DNA of 64,000 nucleotides, taken from the NCBI RefSeq assembly GCF_002020355.1, contig NZ_MPZV01000001.1, positions 248,001-312,000 on the forward strand, written 5' to 3'. Shown one piece after another: positions 1-6,544 of the stretch. Each line of letters starts with the position of its first letter. Position 1 is the stretch's first letter. This DNA comes from Thioclava sediminum (GTDB taxonomy: Bacteria > Pseudomonadota > Alphaproteobacteria > Rhodobacterales > Rhodobacteraceae). The notes under the pieces were generated by a model. The model searched no databases. It was not told the origin of the DNA and worked only from the letters and a program-made list of their open reading frames with translations. Position numbers and translations under genes: made by a program.

Positions 1-45
1 GATAATCGCTTCCTCATCGACGGTCTTCGGTTGATCGAGGCTCAT
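1..45 (-). CDS. 5' end of an unidentified gene, cut by the window edge
   Basis: The first 15 codons of a minus-strand gene begin at an ATG at 45-43 and read MSLDQPKTVDEEAII before the window ends. Its start overlaps the stop of the upstream hydratase gene by four bases (ATGA), so the two are almost certainly cotranscribed and translationally coupled. By position it could be another meta-cleavage step such as a decarboxylase or aldolase, but the visible residues do not identify the family. Confidence 0.6.
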   Translation of the reverse strand, partial: MSLDQPKTVDEEAII

Positions 46-842
46 ACCATCGCCCTCCCGGCAAAACGCATCTCGCACGCGCCGATGCCCGCGATCTCGC
101 AAGTGAAATGATCGCCATCCGTGACAGCCAGCAGCGGCGCCTGCGCGCCCGACAGGATGATCTCCCCGGCTTTCAGCGGGATCCCCAGACGCCCGAGCGT
201 ATTGGCGAGCCATGCGACCGCCATCACCGGCGAGCCTTGCACGGCCGCCCCGGCCCCTGTCGCAACCACTTCGCCGTTCTTCTCGATCACCATGCCTGCG
301 AGGCTCAGGTCCAGATCGCGCGGATCGGCCTTGGCCTCGCCCAGCACGAACACGCCGCAGGAGGCATTGTCCGCCACGGTGTCCTGGATCTTGATCTGCC
401 AATCTTGATACCGGGTATCGACGATCTCGAAGCACGGCGTCACATAGTCGGTCGCGCGGATCACATCCGTCACCGTCACGCCCGGCCCGATCAGGTCTTC
501 CTTCAGGCGGAAGGCCAGCTCGCCCTCCAAACGCGGCTGCATCAGCTTGCTGAGGTCGATCGTCGCGCCATCCTCGAACAGCATCCGCTTCGTCACCTGC
601 CCGAAATCGGGCTGATAGACGCCAAGCGCGTCCTGAATGGCGCGGCTGGTCAGGCCGATCTTCTTGCCGACGACCTCGTCGCCCGCCTCGAGACGCCGCT
701 CGAGCATCCGCAACTGGATACGATAGGCGTCCTCGATGTCGCTCTCGGGTTCGAGCGCGCTGATTTTCTGGGTCGGTCGACCCGAGCGCAGCGCGTCATA
801 AAGCGCATCGCCCAAGCTCTCGATCTTGGTGCTGTCCAGCAT
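42..842 (-). CDS. 2-keto-4-pentenoate hydratase family protein
   Basis: The 266-residue product matches the 2-oxopent-4-enoate hydratase / 2-oxo-hepta-3-ene-1,7-dioate hydratase family (DmpE, XylJ, MhpD, HpaH) in length and sequence. Typical stretches are GKKIGLTS near residue 60, EGELAFRL near 106, and an EIVDTR region near 138. The enzyme would hydrate the dienol product of ring cleavage to 4-hydroxy-2-oxovalerate in the cytoplasm. A clear GGAGGACAT precedes the ATG. It overlaps the next minus-strand gene by 4 bp and is divergent from the semialdehyde dehydrogenase gene. The exact substrate (C5 or C7 dienoate) cannot be told from sequence alone; the neighbouring catechol 2,3-dioxygenase favours the C5 meta pathway. 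Confidence 0.88.
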   Translation of the reverse strand: MLDSTKIESLGDALYDALRSGRPTQKISALEPESDIEDAYRIQLRMLERRLEAGDEVVGKKIGLTSRAIQDALGVYQPDFGQVTKRMLFEDGATIDLSKLMQPRLEGELAFRLKEDLIGPGVTVTDVIRATDYVTPCFEIVDTRYQDWQIKIQDTVADNASCGVFVLGEAKADPRDLDLSLAGMVIEKNGEVVATGAGAAVQGSPVMAVAWLANTLGRLGIPLKAGEIILSGAQAPLLAVTDGDHFTCEIAGIGACEMRFAGRAMV

Positions 843-925
843 ATGTCCTCCGTCGCGGCCCTCATCTGCGTCGGTCTGGTGAAACCGATACGGGCTGCCT
901 CCGGATCAAGGCTAAGACGGCGGCG

Positions 926-1042
926 CGATACGCTCCAATACTTTGACGGGCCGGGCTTGATACGGGTTTTGCATCGCTCCCCGATGCGGCATCATGCAAA
1001 AACGGTATCGCGTGCGGGATGCAAAAGCATTGGAGCGTATCG
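926..1042. promoter_or_regulatory. Nested inverted repeats in the divergent control region
   Basis: Between the divergent hydratase and semialdehyde dehydrogenase genes, a 19-bp arm at 926-944 (CGATACGCTCCAATACTTT) is repeated inverted at 1024-1042 with one mismatch. Nested inside are TTTTGCAT at 967-974 and its complement ATGCAAAA at 994-1001, with a further direct copy of ATGCAAAA at 1019-1026. This spacing suggests a multi-site operator shared by two divergent promoters, possibly bound by the nearby LysR regulator. A cruciform or RNA structure is also possible. The right arm ends 49 bp before the dehydrogenase start. Confidence 0.6.
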
Positions 1043-1091
1043 ACCAGGTTGCCTAGCTTATCGCCCAAGAGGTGGCTCACGGGAGGACGAT

Positions 1092-2558
1092 ATGACCACG
1101 CATAAGCTCTTCATCGACGGCGAATACCGCGCCGCGCAATCGGGCAAGACCTTCGACAAGATTTCCCCGTCCACCGGCGAAAAGATCGCCGATGTGCATG
1201 AGGCGCTGGCCGAGGATGTGAATGACGCGGTTGAGGCAGCACAGGCGGCGCTGAAAGGCCCCTGGGGCAAGATGCCGAAGGCGCAACGCTGCGACCTGTT
1301 GATGAAGCTCGCCGACGCCATCGACGCGCGCAAGGCCGATTTCATGGAAGCGGAAGTACAGGACACCGGCCACACCCGCGGTTTCGCCGAGAAGGTCGAG
1401 ATCCCACGCGGCGCGGCCAACTTCCGGATCTTCGCGGAGATGCTGAAGAACACGGGCGGCGAGTATTTCCACATGGATACGCCCGACGGCACGGGCGCGG
1501 CCAATCTCGAACTGCATCGCCCGAAAGGGGTTATCGGGGTGATCTCGCCCTGGAACGCGCCGTTCCTGCTGATGACGTGGAAGGTTGGCCCCGCGCTGGC
1601 CTGCGGCAATACGGTCGTCGTGAAACCGTCCGAGGAAAGCCCCGCCACCGCGACCCTGCTGGGCGAGGTGATGAACGAGGTGGGCATCCCGAAAGGCGTC
1701 TATAACGTCATCCACGGCTTCGGTCCGGAAAGCGCGGGCGAGTTGCTGACCCAGCATCCGGGCGTCAACGGCATCACCTTCACCGGCGAGACCCGCACCG
1801 GCGAGGCGATCATGAAACAAGCCGCGGTGGGTCTGCGCGATGTGTCGTTCGAGCTGGGCGGCAAGAACCCTGCTATCGTCTTTGCCGATGCAGATATGGA
1901 CAAGGCGATCGAGGTCACGATGCGCTCGTGTTTCGCCAATACCGGGCAGGTCTGTCTGGGAACCGAGCGGATTTACGTCGAACGCCCCGTCTTCGAGGAA
2001 TTCGTCAGCCGCCTGAAAGCGGGCGCGGAAGCTCTGATCCAAGGCGGACCGGATACCGACGGCGCGACCATCGGCCCGCTGATCTCCGCCGAGCATCGTG
2101 AGAAGGTGCTGAGCTATTACAAAAAGGCCGCCGATCTGGGCGCTCAGATCATCACCGGCGGCGGCGTCCCCGACTTCCCCGATGGCGATTACCGCAACGG
2201 TGGTTTCTTCGTCGAGCCCACGATCTGGACCGGCCTGCCCGAGGACAGCCCCATCGTGCGCGAGGAAATCTTCGGCCCCTGCTGCCACATCCAGCCCTTC
2301 GACAGCGAAGACGAGGTGATCGCGATGGCCACTGACACCAATTACGGGCTGTCGGCCACGATCCTCACCGAAAACCTCAGCCGCGCCCATCGCGTCGGCG
2401 GGCAGATGGAGGCGGGTCTCGTCTGGGTCAATTCGTGGTTCCTGCGCGACCTGCGAACGGCCTTCGGTGGCTCGAAATCCTCCGGGATCGGACGCGAAGG
2501 CGGGGTGCATTCGCTCGAATTCTACACCGAGCGGACGAACCTCTGTATCAAGCTGTGA
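1092..2558 (+). CDS. 2-hydroxymuconic semialdehyde dehydrogenase (aldehyde dehydrogenase family)
   Basis: The 488-residue NAD-dependent aldehyde dehydrogenase would oxidise 2-hydroxymuconic semialdehyde to 2-hydroxymuconate (oxalocrotonate). The fold markers are PWNAP with Asn155, FELGG with the general base Glu254, and GQVCLG with the nucleophile Cys288. The C-terminal tail from about residue 448 (WFLRDLRTAFGGSK, then GREGGVHSLEFYTE) is characteristic of the DmpC/XylG/NahI/AmnC group. The ATG at 1092 follows GGGAGGACGAT; the reading frame stays open far upstream, but that part is non-coding in character. A 2-aminomuconic semialdehyde dehydrogenase (AmnC-like) is the main alternative. A 164-bp repeat begins 19 bp after the stop. 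Confidence 0.9.
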   Translation: MTTHKLFIDGEYRAAQSGKTFDKISPSTGEKIADVHEALAEDVNDAVEAAQAALKGPWGKMPKAQRCDLLMKLADAIDARKADFMEAEVQDTGHTRGFAEKVEIPRGAANFRIFAEMLKNTGGEYFHMDTPDGTGAANLELHRPKGVIGVISPWNAPFLLMTWKVGPALACGNTVVVKPSEESPATATLLGEVMNEVGIPKGVYNVIHGFGPESAGELLTQHPGVNGITFTGETRTGEAIMKQAAVGLRDVSFELGGKNPAIVFADADMDKAIEVTMRSCFANTGQVCLGTERIYVERPVFEEFVSRLKAGAEALIQGGPDTDGATIGPLISAEHREKVLSYYKKAADLGAQIITGGGVPDFPDGDYRNGGFFVEPTIWTGLPEDSPIVREEIFGPCCHIQPFDSEDEVIAMATDTNYGLSATILTENLSRAHRVGGQMEAGLVWVNSWFLRDLRTAFGGSKSSGIGREGGVHSLEFYTERTNLCIKL

Positions 2559-2577
2559 GCGCCAGCCTCGCGAGCCG

Positions 2578-2741
2578 CGCCCGGTGCGCGCCGCAGGCGC
2601 AGGGCGCGCGCCGGACCGTCCCCACGGGCTGGCGCCTTGCCATCCGCGCGCGTGGCTCGAGCGATGGGCGAAGCCGCACGGATAAAGCGCATCCGCTGAT
2701 ATGTCAGAATGCGCCACCCCACGGGCCGCCGCGCGCCCTGC
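2578..2741. repeat. 164-bp intergenic repeat, copy 1
   Basis: This is the first of three elements of exactly equal length (others at 6376-6539 and 54737-54900). The left block starts CGCCCGGTGCGCGCCG and contains a GCGCC/GGCGC hairpin. From 2599 the sequence GCAGGGCGCGCGCCGGACCG is answered at the right end (2711-2741) by its imperfect reverse complement. A conserved ATAAAGCGC sits at 2682. The centre is variable. It lies between the semialdehyde dehydrogenase gene and the LysR gene. Confidence 0.8.
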
Positions 2742-2790
2742 TTGCCCCCTTCGCGATTGTGCCTCACTCTGAGCGCCGGAGAGGACACCC

Positions 2791-3681
2791 ATGAACCTGC
2801 GTCAGCTTCGCTATTTCATCGCCGTGGCCGAGGAACTGCATTTCGGTCGCGCGGCCGAGCGGCTTCATGTCTCTCAGCCGCCGATCACCCGCCAGATTCA
2901 GGCGCTGGAGGAACAGCTCGGCGCGCAGCTTTTCAACCGCACGCCGCGCGGTGTCGAACTGACGCAGGCGGGGGCGCTGTTTCTCGATGAGGCGCGCAAC
3001 ATCGCGGCGCTGCTCGATCAGGCGGCGGACCGGGTCCATCGGGCGTCCGAGGGCGGGCTTGGCCGGGTCGACATCGCGATCTTCGGCACCGCGATCCTCA
3101 GCTTCATCCCGCGGATCATCCTCGAATTCAAACGCCGCTATCCGGATGTGAAAGTGGTGATGCACGCGCTCGACAAGCTGGCGCAGATCGAGGGGCTGCA
3201 GAACCGCTCGATCGATCTGGGCTTCAACCGGATGCTGACGCCGGTGCCGGGTCTCGCGATCGAGGAACTGGCCTCGGAGCCGCTCTATATCGTCGTGCCC
3301 GATCCGGGGCCTTTCGCGGATCGCGAGAGCGTCGCGCTGTCGGAACTGGCGCGCGAACCGATGATGCTGTTTCCCGCCAGCCGCGCGCAGGGGTTCGTCG
3401 AGAAGGTCACGGGGCTCTGCCACGAGGCGGGGTTCGCGCCCAATGTCGCGCAGGTCGTGGGCGACGGCTTTACCGCGATGGCGCTGGTCGCGGCGGGGTT
3501 CGGCGTCTCGGTCGTCCCGCAATCGATCACATCGGTCATCATGGAGGGCGTGAAATGCCTGCCGATCAGTGATGTGAGCGACAGCGCGCGGGTCGATATC
3601 TCCTGCATCTCGCGAGAGGGTGACACGTCCCCGATCGTCGCGAACTTCCTCGAGGTCGCACGCAGTTTAAGCCAGCAATAA
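2791..3681 (+). CDS. LysR family transcriptional regulator
   Basis: The 296-residue protein starts with a typical LysR winged helix-turn-helix (MNLRQLRYFIAVAEELHFGR, then AAERLHVSQPPITRQIQALE), followed by a substrate-binding domain from about residue 90. The N-terminus resembles the CatM/BenM/CbnR group, which sense muconate-type aromatic intermediates. It sits inside the meta-cleavage cluster between the dehydrogenase and tautomerase genes, so control of this cluster is the most economical inference. The ATG at 2791 follows GGAGAGGACACCC. Confidence 0.92.
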   Translation: MNLRQLRYFIAVAEELHFGRAAERLHVSQPPITRQIQALEEQLGAQLFNRTPRGVELTQAGALFLDEARNIAALLDQAADRVHRASEGGLGRVDIAIFGTAILSFIPRIILEFKRRYPDVKVVMHALDKLAQIEGLQNRSIDLGFNRMLTPVPGLAIEELASEPLYIVVPDPGPFADRESVALSELAREPMMLFPASRAQGFVEKVTGLCHEAGFAPNVAQVVGDGFTAMALVAAGFGVSVVPQSITSVIMEGVKCLPISDVSDSARVDISCISREGDTSPIVANFLEVARSLSQQ

Positions 3682-3912
3682 CAAAGCACTGTAAAACGAT
3701 CTTCATGTCGCCGGCCGGACGCAGCCCGGATGCTGAATCATGCCATATCTAGGAGTTCCCCTCATCCAGAGCGATGCGCCTTCGGTATCGAAACCCGGAC
3801 TAAATGGTATTTGATCGTATCGCCTCTTCTGCCCCAATCTCGGTCCACGGACACGCCGAGGAGGCCCCGACACGCGGGGAATGAGGGCGCGTCCCGAGAC
3901 AGAGGAGCAGTC

Positions 3913-4170
3913 ATGCCGGTAATCCAGATCAACCTTATGGAAGGCCGCACCGAGGCGCAGAAAGAAGCGCTGATGCGCGAGGTCACGCGCGCGGCGGTCG
4001 ACACGCTGGGCGTCAAGCCGCAGGCCGTTCGGATCATGCTCAACGAGCTGCGCTCGGGCCATTACGCGGTCGCGGGCGAGCCGAAATATGTCGAAGCGAG
4101 CGAGCAACCCGCCGCCGCCTCGAACGGCACAGCCCCGACCAACGGCCACGAGAAGGCCCCCGCAAACTGA
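3913..4170 (+). CDS. 4-oxalocrotonate tautomerase (2-hydroxymuconate tautomerase) with a C-terminal tail
   Basis: The 85-residue protein begins MPVIQINLMEGRTEAQKEA. After removal of Met it exposes the catalytic Pro1, and Arg11 and Arg39 fall exactly where 4-oxalocrotonate tautomerases carry them; position 50 is Tyr instead of the usual Phe. It would ketonise 2-hydroxymuconate in the meta pathway. Classical family members have about 62 residues; this one adds a low-complexity Ala/Pro/Asn tail after about residue 58. The ATG follows AGAGGAGCAGTC and was chosen because Pro must follow Met; the frame is open upstream from 3730. The dioxygenase gene starts 35 bp downstream, in the same operon. Confidence 0.9.
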   Translation: MPVIQINLMEGRTEAQKEALMREVTRAAVDTLGVKPQAVRIMLNELRSGHYAVAGEPKYVEASEQPAAASNGTAPTNGHEKAPAN

Positions 4171-4205
4171 CCGCATTCACCGTATCGAGCTTTAGGGAGG
4201 ACACC

Positions 4206-5219
4206 ATGAGCTTTCAGGAACAGATCCACGATATCGCGCAGCTTGCCTGCATCGAACTTTTCACCCCCAAATTCGAGGAAAGCTTCTGGTTCTTCCACGA
4301 TGTTTTGGGCATGACGCCCACCGAGGATGACGGCAAATCCTGCTACCTGCGCGGCTACGAGGACCGCTATCACCACTCGCTGAAGCTGACGCGCTCGGAC
4401 AAGGCCGGGATCGGCATGGTCGGTTGGCGCGCCTCCTCGCCGCAGGCGCTGGAGCGTCGCGTGGCCGTGCTAGAGGCCTCGGGCAACCCGGGCAAATGGG
4501 TCGAGGGTCACAAGGGTTACGGCCGCGCCTATGAATTTACCACGCCGGACGGCCACAAGCAGCATCTGTTCTGGGAGGTCGAGTATTACGAGGCCCCGGC
4601 AGAGCTGAAATCGAAGCTGCTCTCGCGCGCCCAGAAGCGTCCGCTGCGTGGGGTGCCGGTGCGTCGTCTCGATCATGTCAACCTGCTCTGCTCGGACGTG
4701 ACCAAGAACGGCAAGTTCCTGCAGGACAATCTCGGCTTCCTGAAGCGTGAGAACGTGGTCTTCGGCGGCTCGGACGAGCTGGCGGCGTGGTTCTCGGTCA
4801 GCCCGCTCGTGCACGAGGTCGCCTTCACCAAGGATCAGGCCGGTCCGGGTAACCGTCTGCACCATGTCGCCTTCTGGTATGGCAATCAGGGTCAGATGCT
4901 CGACCTTGCCGATATCTTGCAGGAATACGATGTCACGATCGAAGCGGGCCCGGCGAAGCACGGCGTCTCTCAGGCCTATTTCATGTATGTCTACGAGCCC
5001 GGCGGCAACCGCATCGAGCTGTTCGGCGACACCGGCTACCTGATCTTCGATCCGGACTGGAAGACGCTGACCTGGGACGAGAGCAACTTCTTCAACGGTG
5101 GCGGTGTCTGGTTCGGCGGCGAGCTTCCGCAGGACTTCTTCGTCTATGGCACGCCCATCGTCGAGGCCGCGATGGCCGAGGCGGAGACCAAGGACGAAGT
5201 GGCCGAACCGGCCGAGTAA
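4206..5219 (+). CDS. Catechol 2,3-dioxygenase (type I extradiol dioxygenase)
   Basis: The 337-residue protein has two vicinal-oxygen-chelate domains. Iron ligands can be placed at His157 (LDHVNLL), the LHHVAF histidine at 219/220 and Glu271 (GGNRIELFGD). Catalytic-site histidines resembling XylE are near 203 and 252. It would cleave catechol (or a substituted catechol) next to the diol to give 2-hydroxymuconic semialdehyde, the substrate of the dehydrogenase at 1092-2558. The start has a strong AGGGAGGACACC site. The C-terminal 40 residues are acidic and longer than in XylE. Substrate range cannot be judged from sequence; an aminophenol or phenol pathway is possible. Confidence 0.9.
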   Translation: MSFQEQIHDIAQLACIELFTPKFEESFWFFHDVLGMTPTEDDGKSCYLRGYEDRYHHSLKLTRSDKAGIGMVGWRASSPQALERRVAVLEASGNPGKWVEGHKGYGRAYEFTTPDGHKQHLFWEVEYYEAPAELKSKLLSRAQKRPLRGVPVRRLDHVNLLCSDVTKNGKFLQDNLGFLKRENVVFGGSDELAAWFSVSPLVHEVAFTKDQAGPGNRLHHVAFWYGNQGQMLDLADILQEYDVTIEAGPAKHGVSQAYFMYVYEPGGNRIELFGDTGYLIFDPDWKTLTWDESNFFNGGGVWFGGELPQDFFVYGTPIVEAAMAEAETKDEVAEPAE

Positions 5220-5243
5220 TTCCTCTCCGCAGTTTCGGAGGCT

Positions 5244-5270
5244 GGCCATCCCCTCGGGGGTGGCCTTTTT
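5244..5270 (+). terminator. Intrinsic terminator after the dioxygenase gene
   Basis: A ten-base-pair stem GGCCATCCCC / GGGGGTGGCC (one wobble pair) with a three-base loop is followed directly by TTTTT. It lies 24 bp after the dioxygenase stop codon and probably ends the tautomerase-dioxygenase transcript. Confidence 0.85.
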
Positions 5271-5305
5271 GGTTTTGGGGATGGCGTCGACCTCCGGTCT
5301 CGCCC

Positions 5306-5459
5306 GGGGCGACCAGCCCCGGGAGGGCGCTTTTGCGACGCTGCTGCGCGCACCGATCACTCTCGGATCTTGCGAGATAAAGCGCGAACCACGACTGTCG
5401 TCACGCGCCCACCCGAGGTCGGGCGCCGCCCTCTGGCGCGGCCCGGGGCTGGTCGCCCC
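5306..5459. repeat. Inverted repeat pair flanking an intergenic spacer
   Basis: An 18-bp sequence at 5306-5323 (GGGGCGACCAGCCCCGGG) is repeated as an exact reverse complement at 5442-5459, 118 bp apart, within the 363-bp gap between the dioxygenase and pcaD genes. Each arm can also fold on itself (CCCCGGG-type hairpins). The spacer carries ATAAAGCGC at 5377, also found in the 164-bp repeats, but is otherwise unlike them. I see no gene in it. Confidence 0.65.
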
Positions 5460-5492
5460 GCGCCAGTAGATCCCGGCGCCACCTCCGCATCA

Positions 5493-5519
5493 GGTATCAC
5501 CCGGGTAATCCCCGATACC
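5493..5519. promoter_or_regulatory. Palindromic site upstream of pcaD
   Basis: The arms GGTATC (5493-5498) and GATACC (5514-5519) are perfect inverted repeats around ACCCGGGT-containing DNA, 64 bp before the pcaD start. It has the size of a dimeric regulator operator. The protein that binds it is unknown; the IclR- or LysR-type regulators of the cluster are candidates. Confidence 0.4.
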
Positions 5520-5582
5520 TCCGCGGTATGTTTTCCTTCCCCCGTCCCGCGCGCTACAACCTCCTGCAAAGAGGAGGCTTTC

Positions 5583-6365
5583 ATGCACGCACTGACCCAT
5601 GACGGGGTGACGCTCCACATTCTCGACCAGGGCCCGCGCGACGGCCGTGTGGTGATGTTCGGCAATTCGCTCGGCAGCGATCTGCGGCTCTGGGAGGCGC
5701 TGATCCCGCATCTGCCCGAGGGGCTGCGGCTGATCCGCTTCGACAAGCGCGGGCATGGGCTGAGCGATTGCCCGCCCGGCCCCTACAGCATCGAGGACCT
5801 CTCGGGCGATGCCGCCGCGATCTGCGATGCGCTCGGGCTTCGGGACGTGACCTTTATCGGCCTCTCGATCGGCGGGCTGATCGGACAGAGCCTCGCCGCG
5901 CGCCGTCCTGATCTTCTGCGCGCGCTCGTCCTGATGGACACCGCCGCCAAGATCGGCACGCCCGAGATGTGGAACGAGCGGATCGCCAATGTGCGCCGCG
6001 ACGGGATCGCGAGCATCTCCGACGCGATCCTCGCACGCTGGTTCGCGCCCGGTTTCGCCGAGGCCCACCCGGCGGAGTTCGCGCTCTGCCGCAACATGCT
6101 CGAACGTGGGCCCGACGAGGGCTATGCGGGCTGCTGCGCGGCGATTGCCGGGGCCGATCAGACCGAGGCGACACGGGCGCTGACACTGCCGGTGATGGCG
6201 ATGACGGGTGCGGATGACGCCTCGACCCCGCCCGATCTGGTGCGCGCCACGGCAGAGCTGTGCGGCGCCGCGTTCCACGAGATCGCGAATGCGGGCCACC
6301 TGCCCTGTTACGAGCAGCCCAAGGCTGTCGCGGCGCTGTTGAAGGCGTTCTTGGACAAGACCTGA
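5583..6365 (+). CDS. pcaD: 3-oxoadipate enol-lactonase
   Basis: The 260-residue alpha/beta hydrolase carries the nucleophile elbow GLSIGG (Ser95), an acid residue near Asp211/212 and the histidine at 239 (AGHLPCYEQP). Sequence and length match PcaD, which opens beta-ketoadipate enol-lactone to 3-oxoadipate in the protocatechuate/catechol ortho pathway. The start at 5583 follows AAAGAGGAGGCTTTC; the open frame extends upstream to 5370, but this part is the repeat-bearing intergenic region. The CoA-transferase and thiolase that use its product are encoded convergently just downstream. Other pca genes are not in the window. Confidence 0.88.
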   Translation: MHALTHDGVTLHILDQGPRDGRVVMFGNSLGSDLRLWEALIPHLPEGLRLIRFDKRGHGLSDCPPGPYSIEDLSGDAAAICDALGLRDVTFIGLSIGGLIGQSLAARRPDLLRALVLMDTAAKIGTPEMWNERIANVRRDGIASISDAILARWFAPGFAEAHPAEFALCRNMLERGPDEGYAGCCAAIAGADQTEATRALTLPVMAMTGADDASTPPDLVRATAELCGAAFHEIANAGHLPCYEQPKAVAALLKAFLDKT

Positions 6366-6375
6366 GCTAACACCC

Positions 6376-6539
6376 CGCCCGGTGCGCGCCGAAGGCGCAG
6401 GGCGCGCGACGGCCCGTCCCGACGGGCTGGCGCGATTGAGGCGGCGTGCCCAGCGGGAAGCTCAGAGGAATGTGGCGGGCATAAACCGCCGCAGCGGACA
6501 ACGGGCGCGCGCCACCCCACGGGCCGCCGCGCACCCTGC
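6376..6539. repeat. 164-bp intergenic repeat, copy 2
   Basis: The second copy is exactly as long as copies 1 and 3. Its left end (6376) starts 10 bp after the pcaD stop and its right end (6539) is 5 bp from the pcaF stop, so the element fills the convergent gap completely. The inverted ends are well matched here: GCAGGGCGCGCGACGGCCCG at 6397 against GCAGGGTGCGCGGCGGCCCG read backwards from 6539. A CCCGTCCCGACGGG hairpin sits in the left arm. The ATAAA core is at 6481. Confidence 0.8.
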
Positions 6540-6544
6540 TTTCG

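Noticed and set aside
108-1091. Long in-frame N-terminal extension of the aldehyde dehydrogenase
   Set aside because: It runs antisense through the hydratase gene and the divergent control region; the conserved dehydrogenase sequence and a good ribosome site begin at 1092.
2522-2788. Small Ala/Arg-rich ORFs recurring in the three intergenic gaps (also near 6308-6520 and 54615-54819)
   Set aside because: They are translations of the 164-bp repeat; frames differ between copies and no common start is kept, so the conserved unit is nucleic acid, not protein.
1077-2792. 571-codon minus-strand open frame across the aldehyde dehydrogenase
   Set aside because: It is a shadow of a well-conserved gene in GC-rich DNA, with no family resemblance and Arg/Ala/Gly-rich composition.
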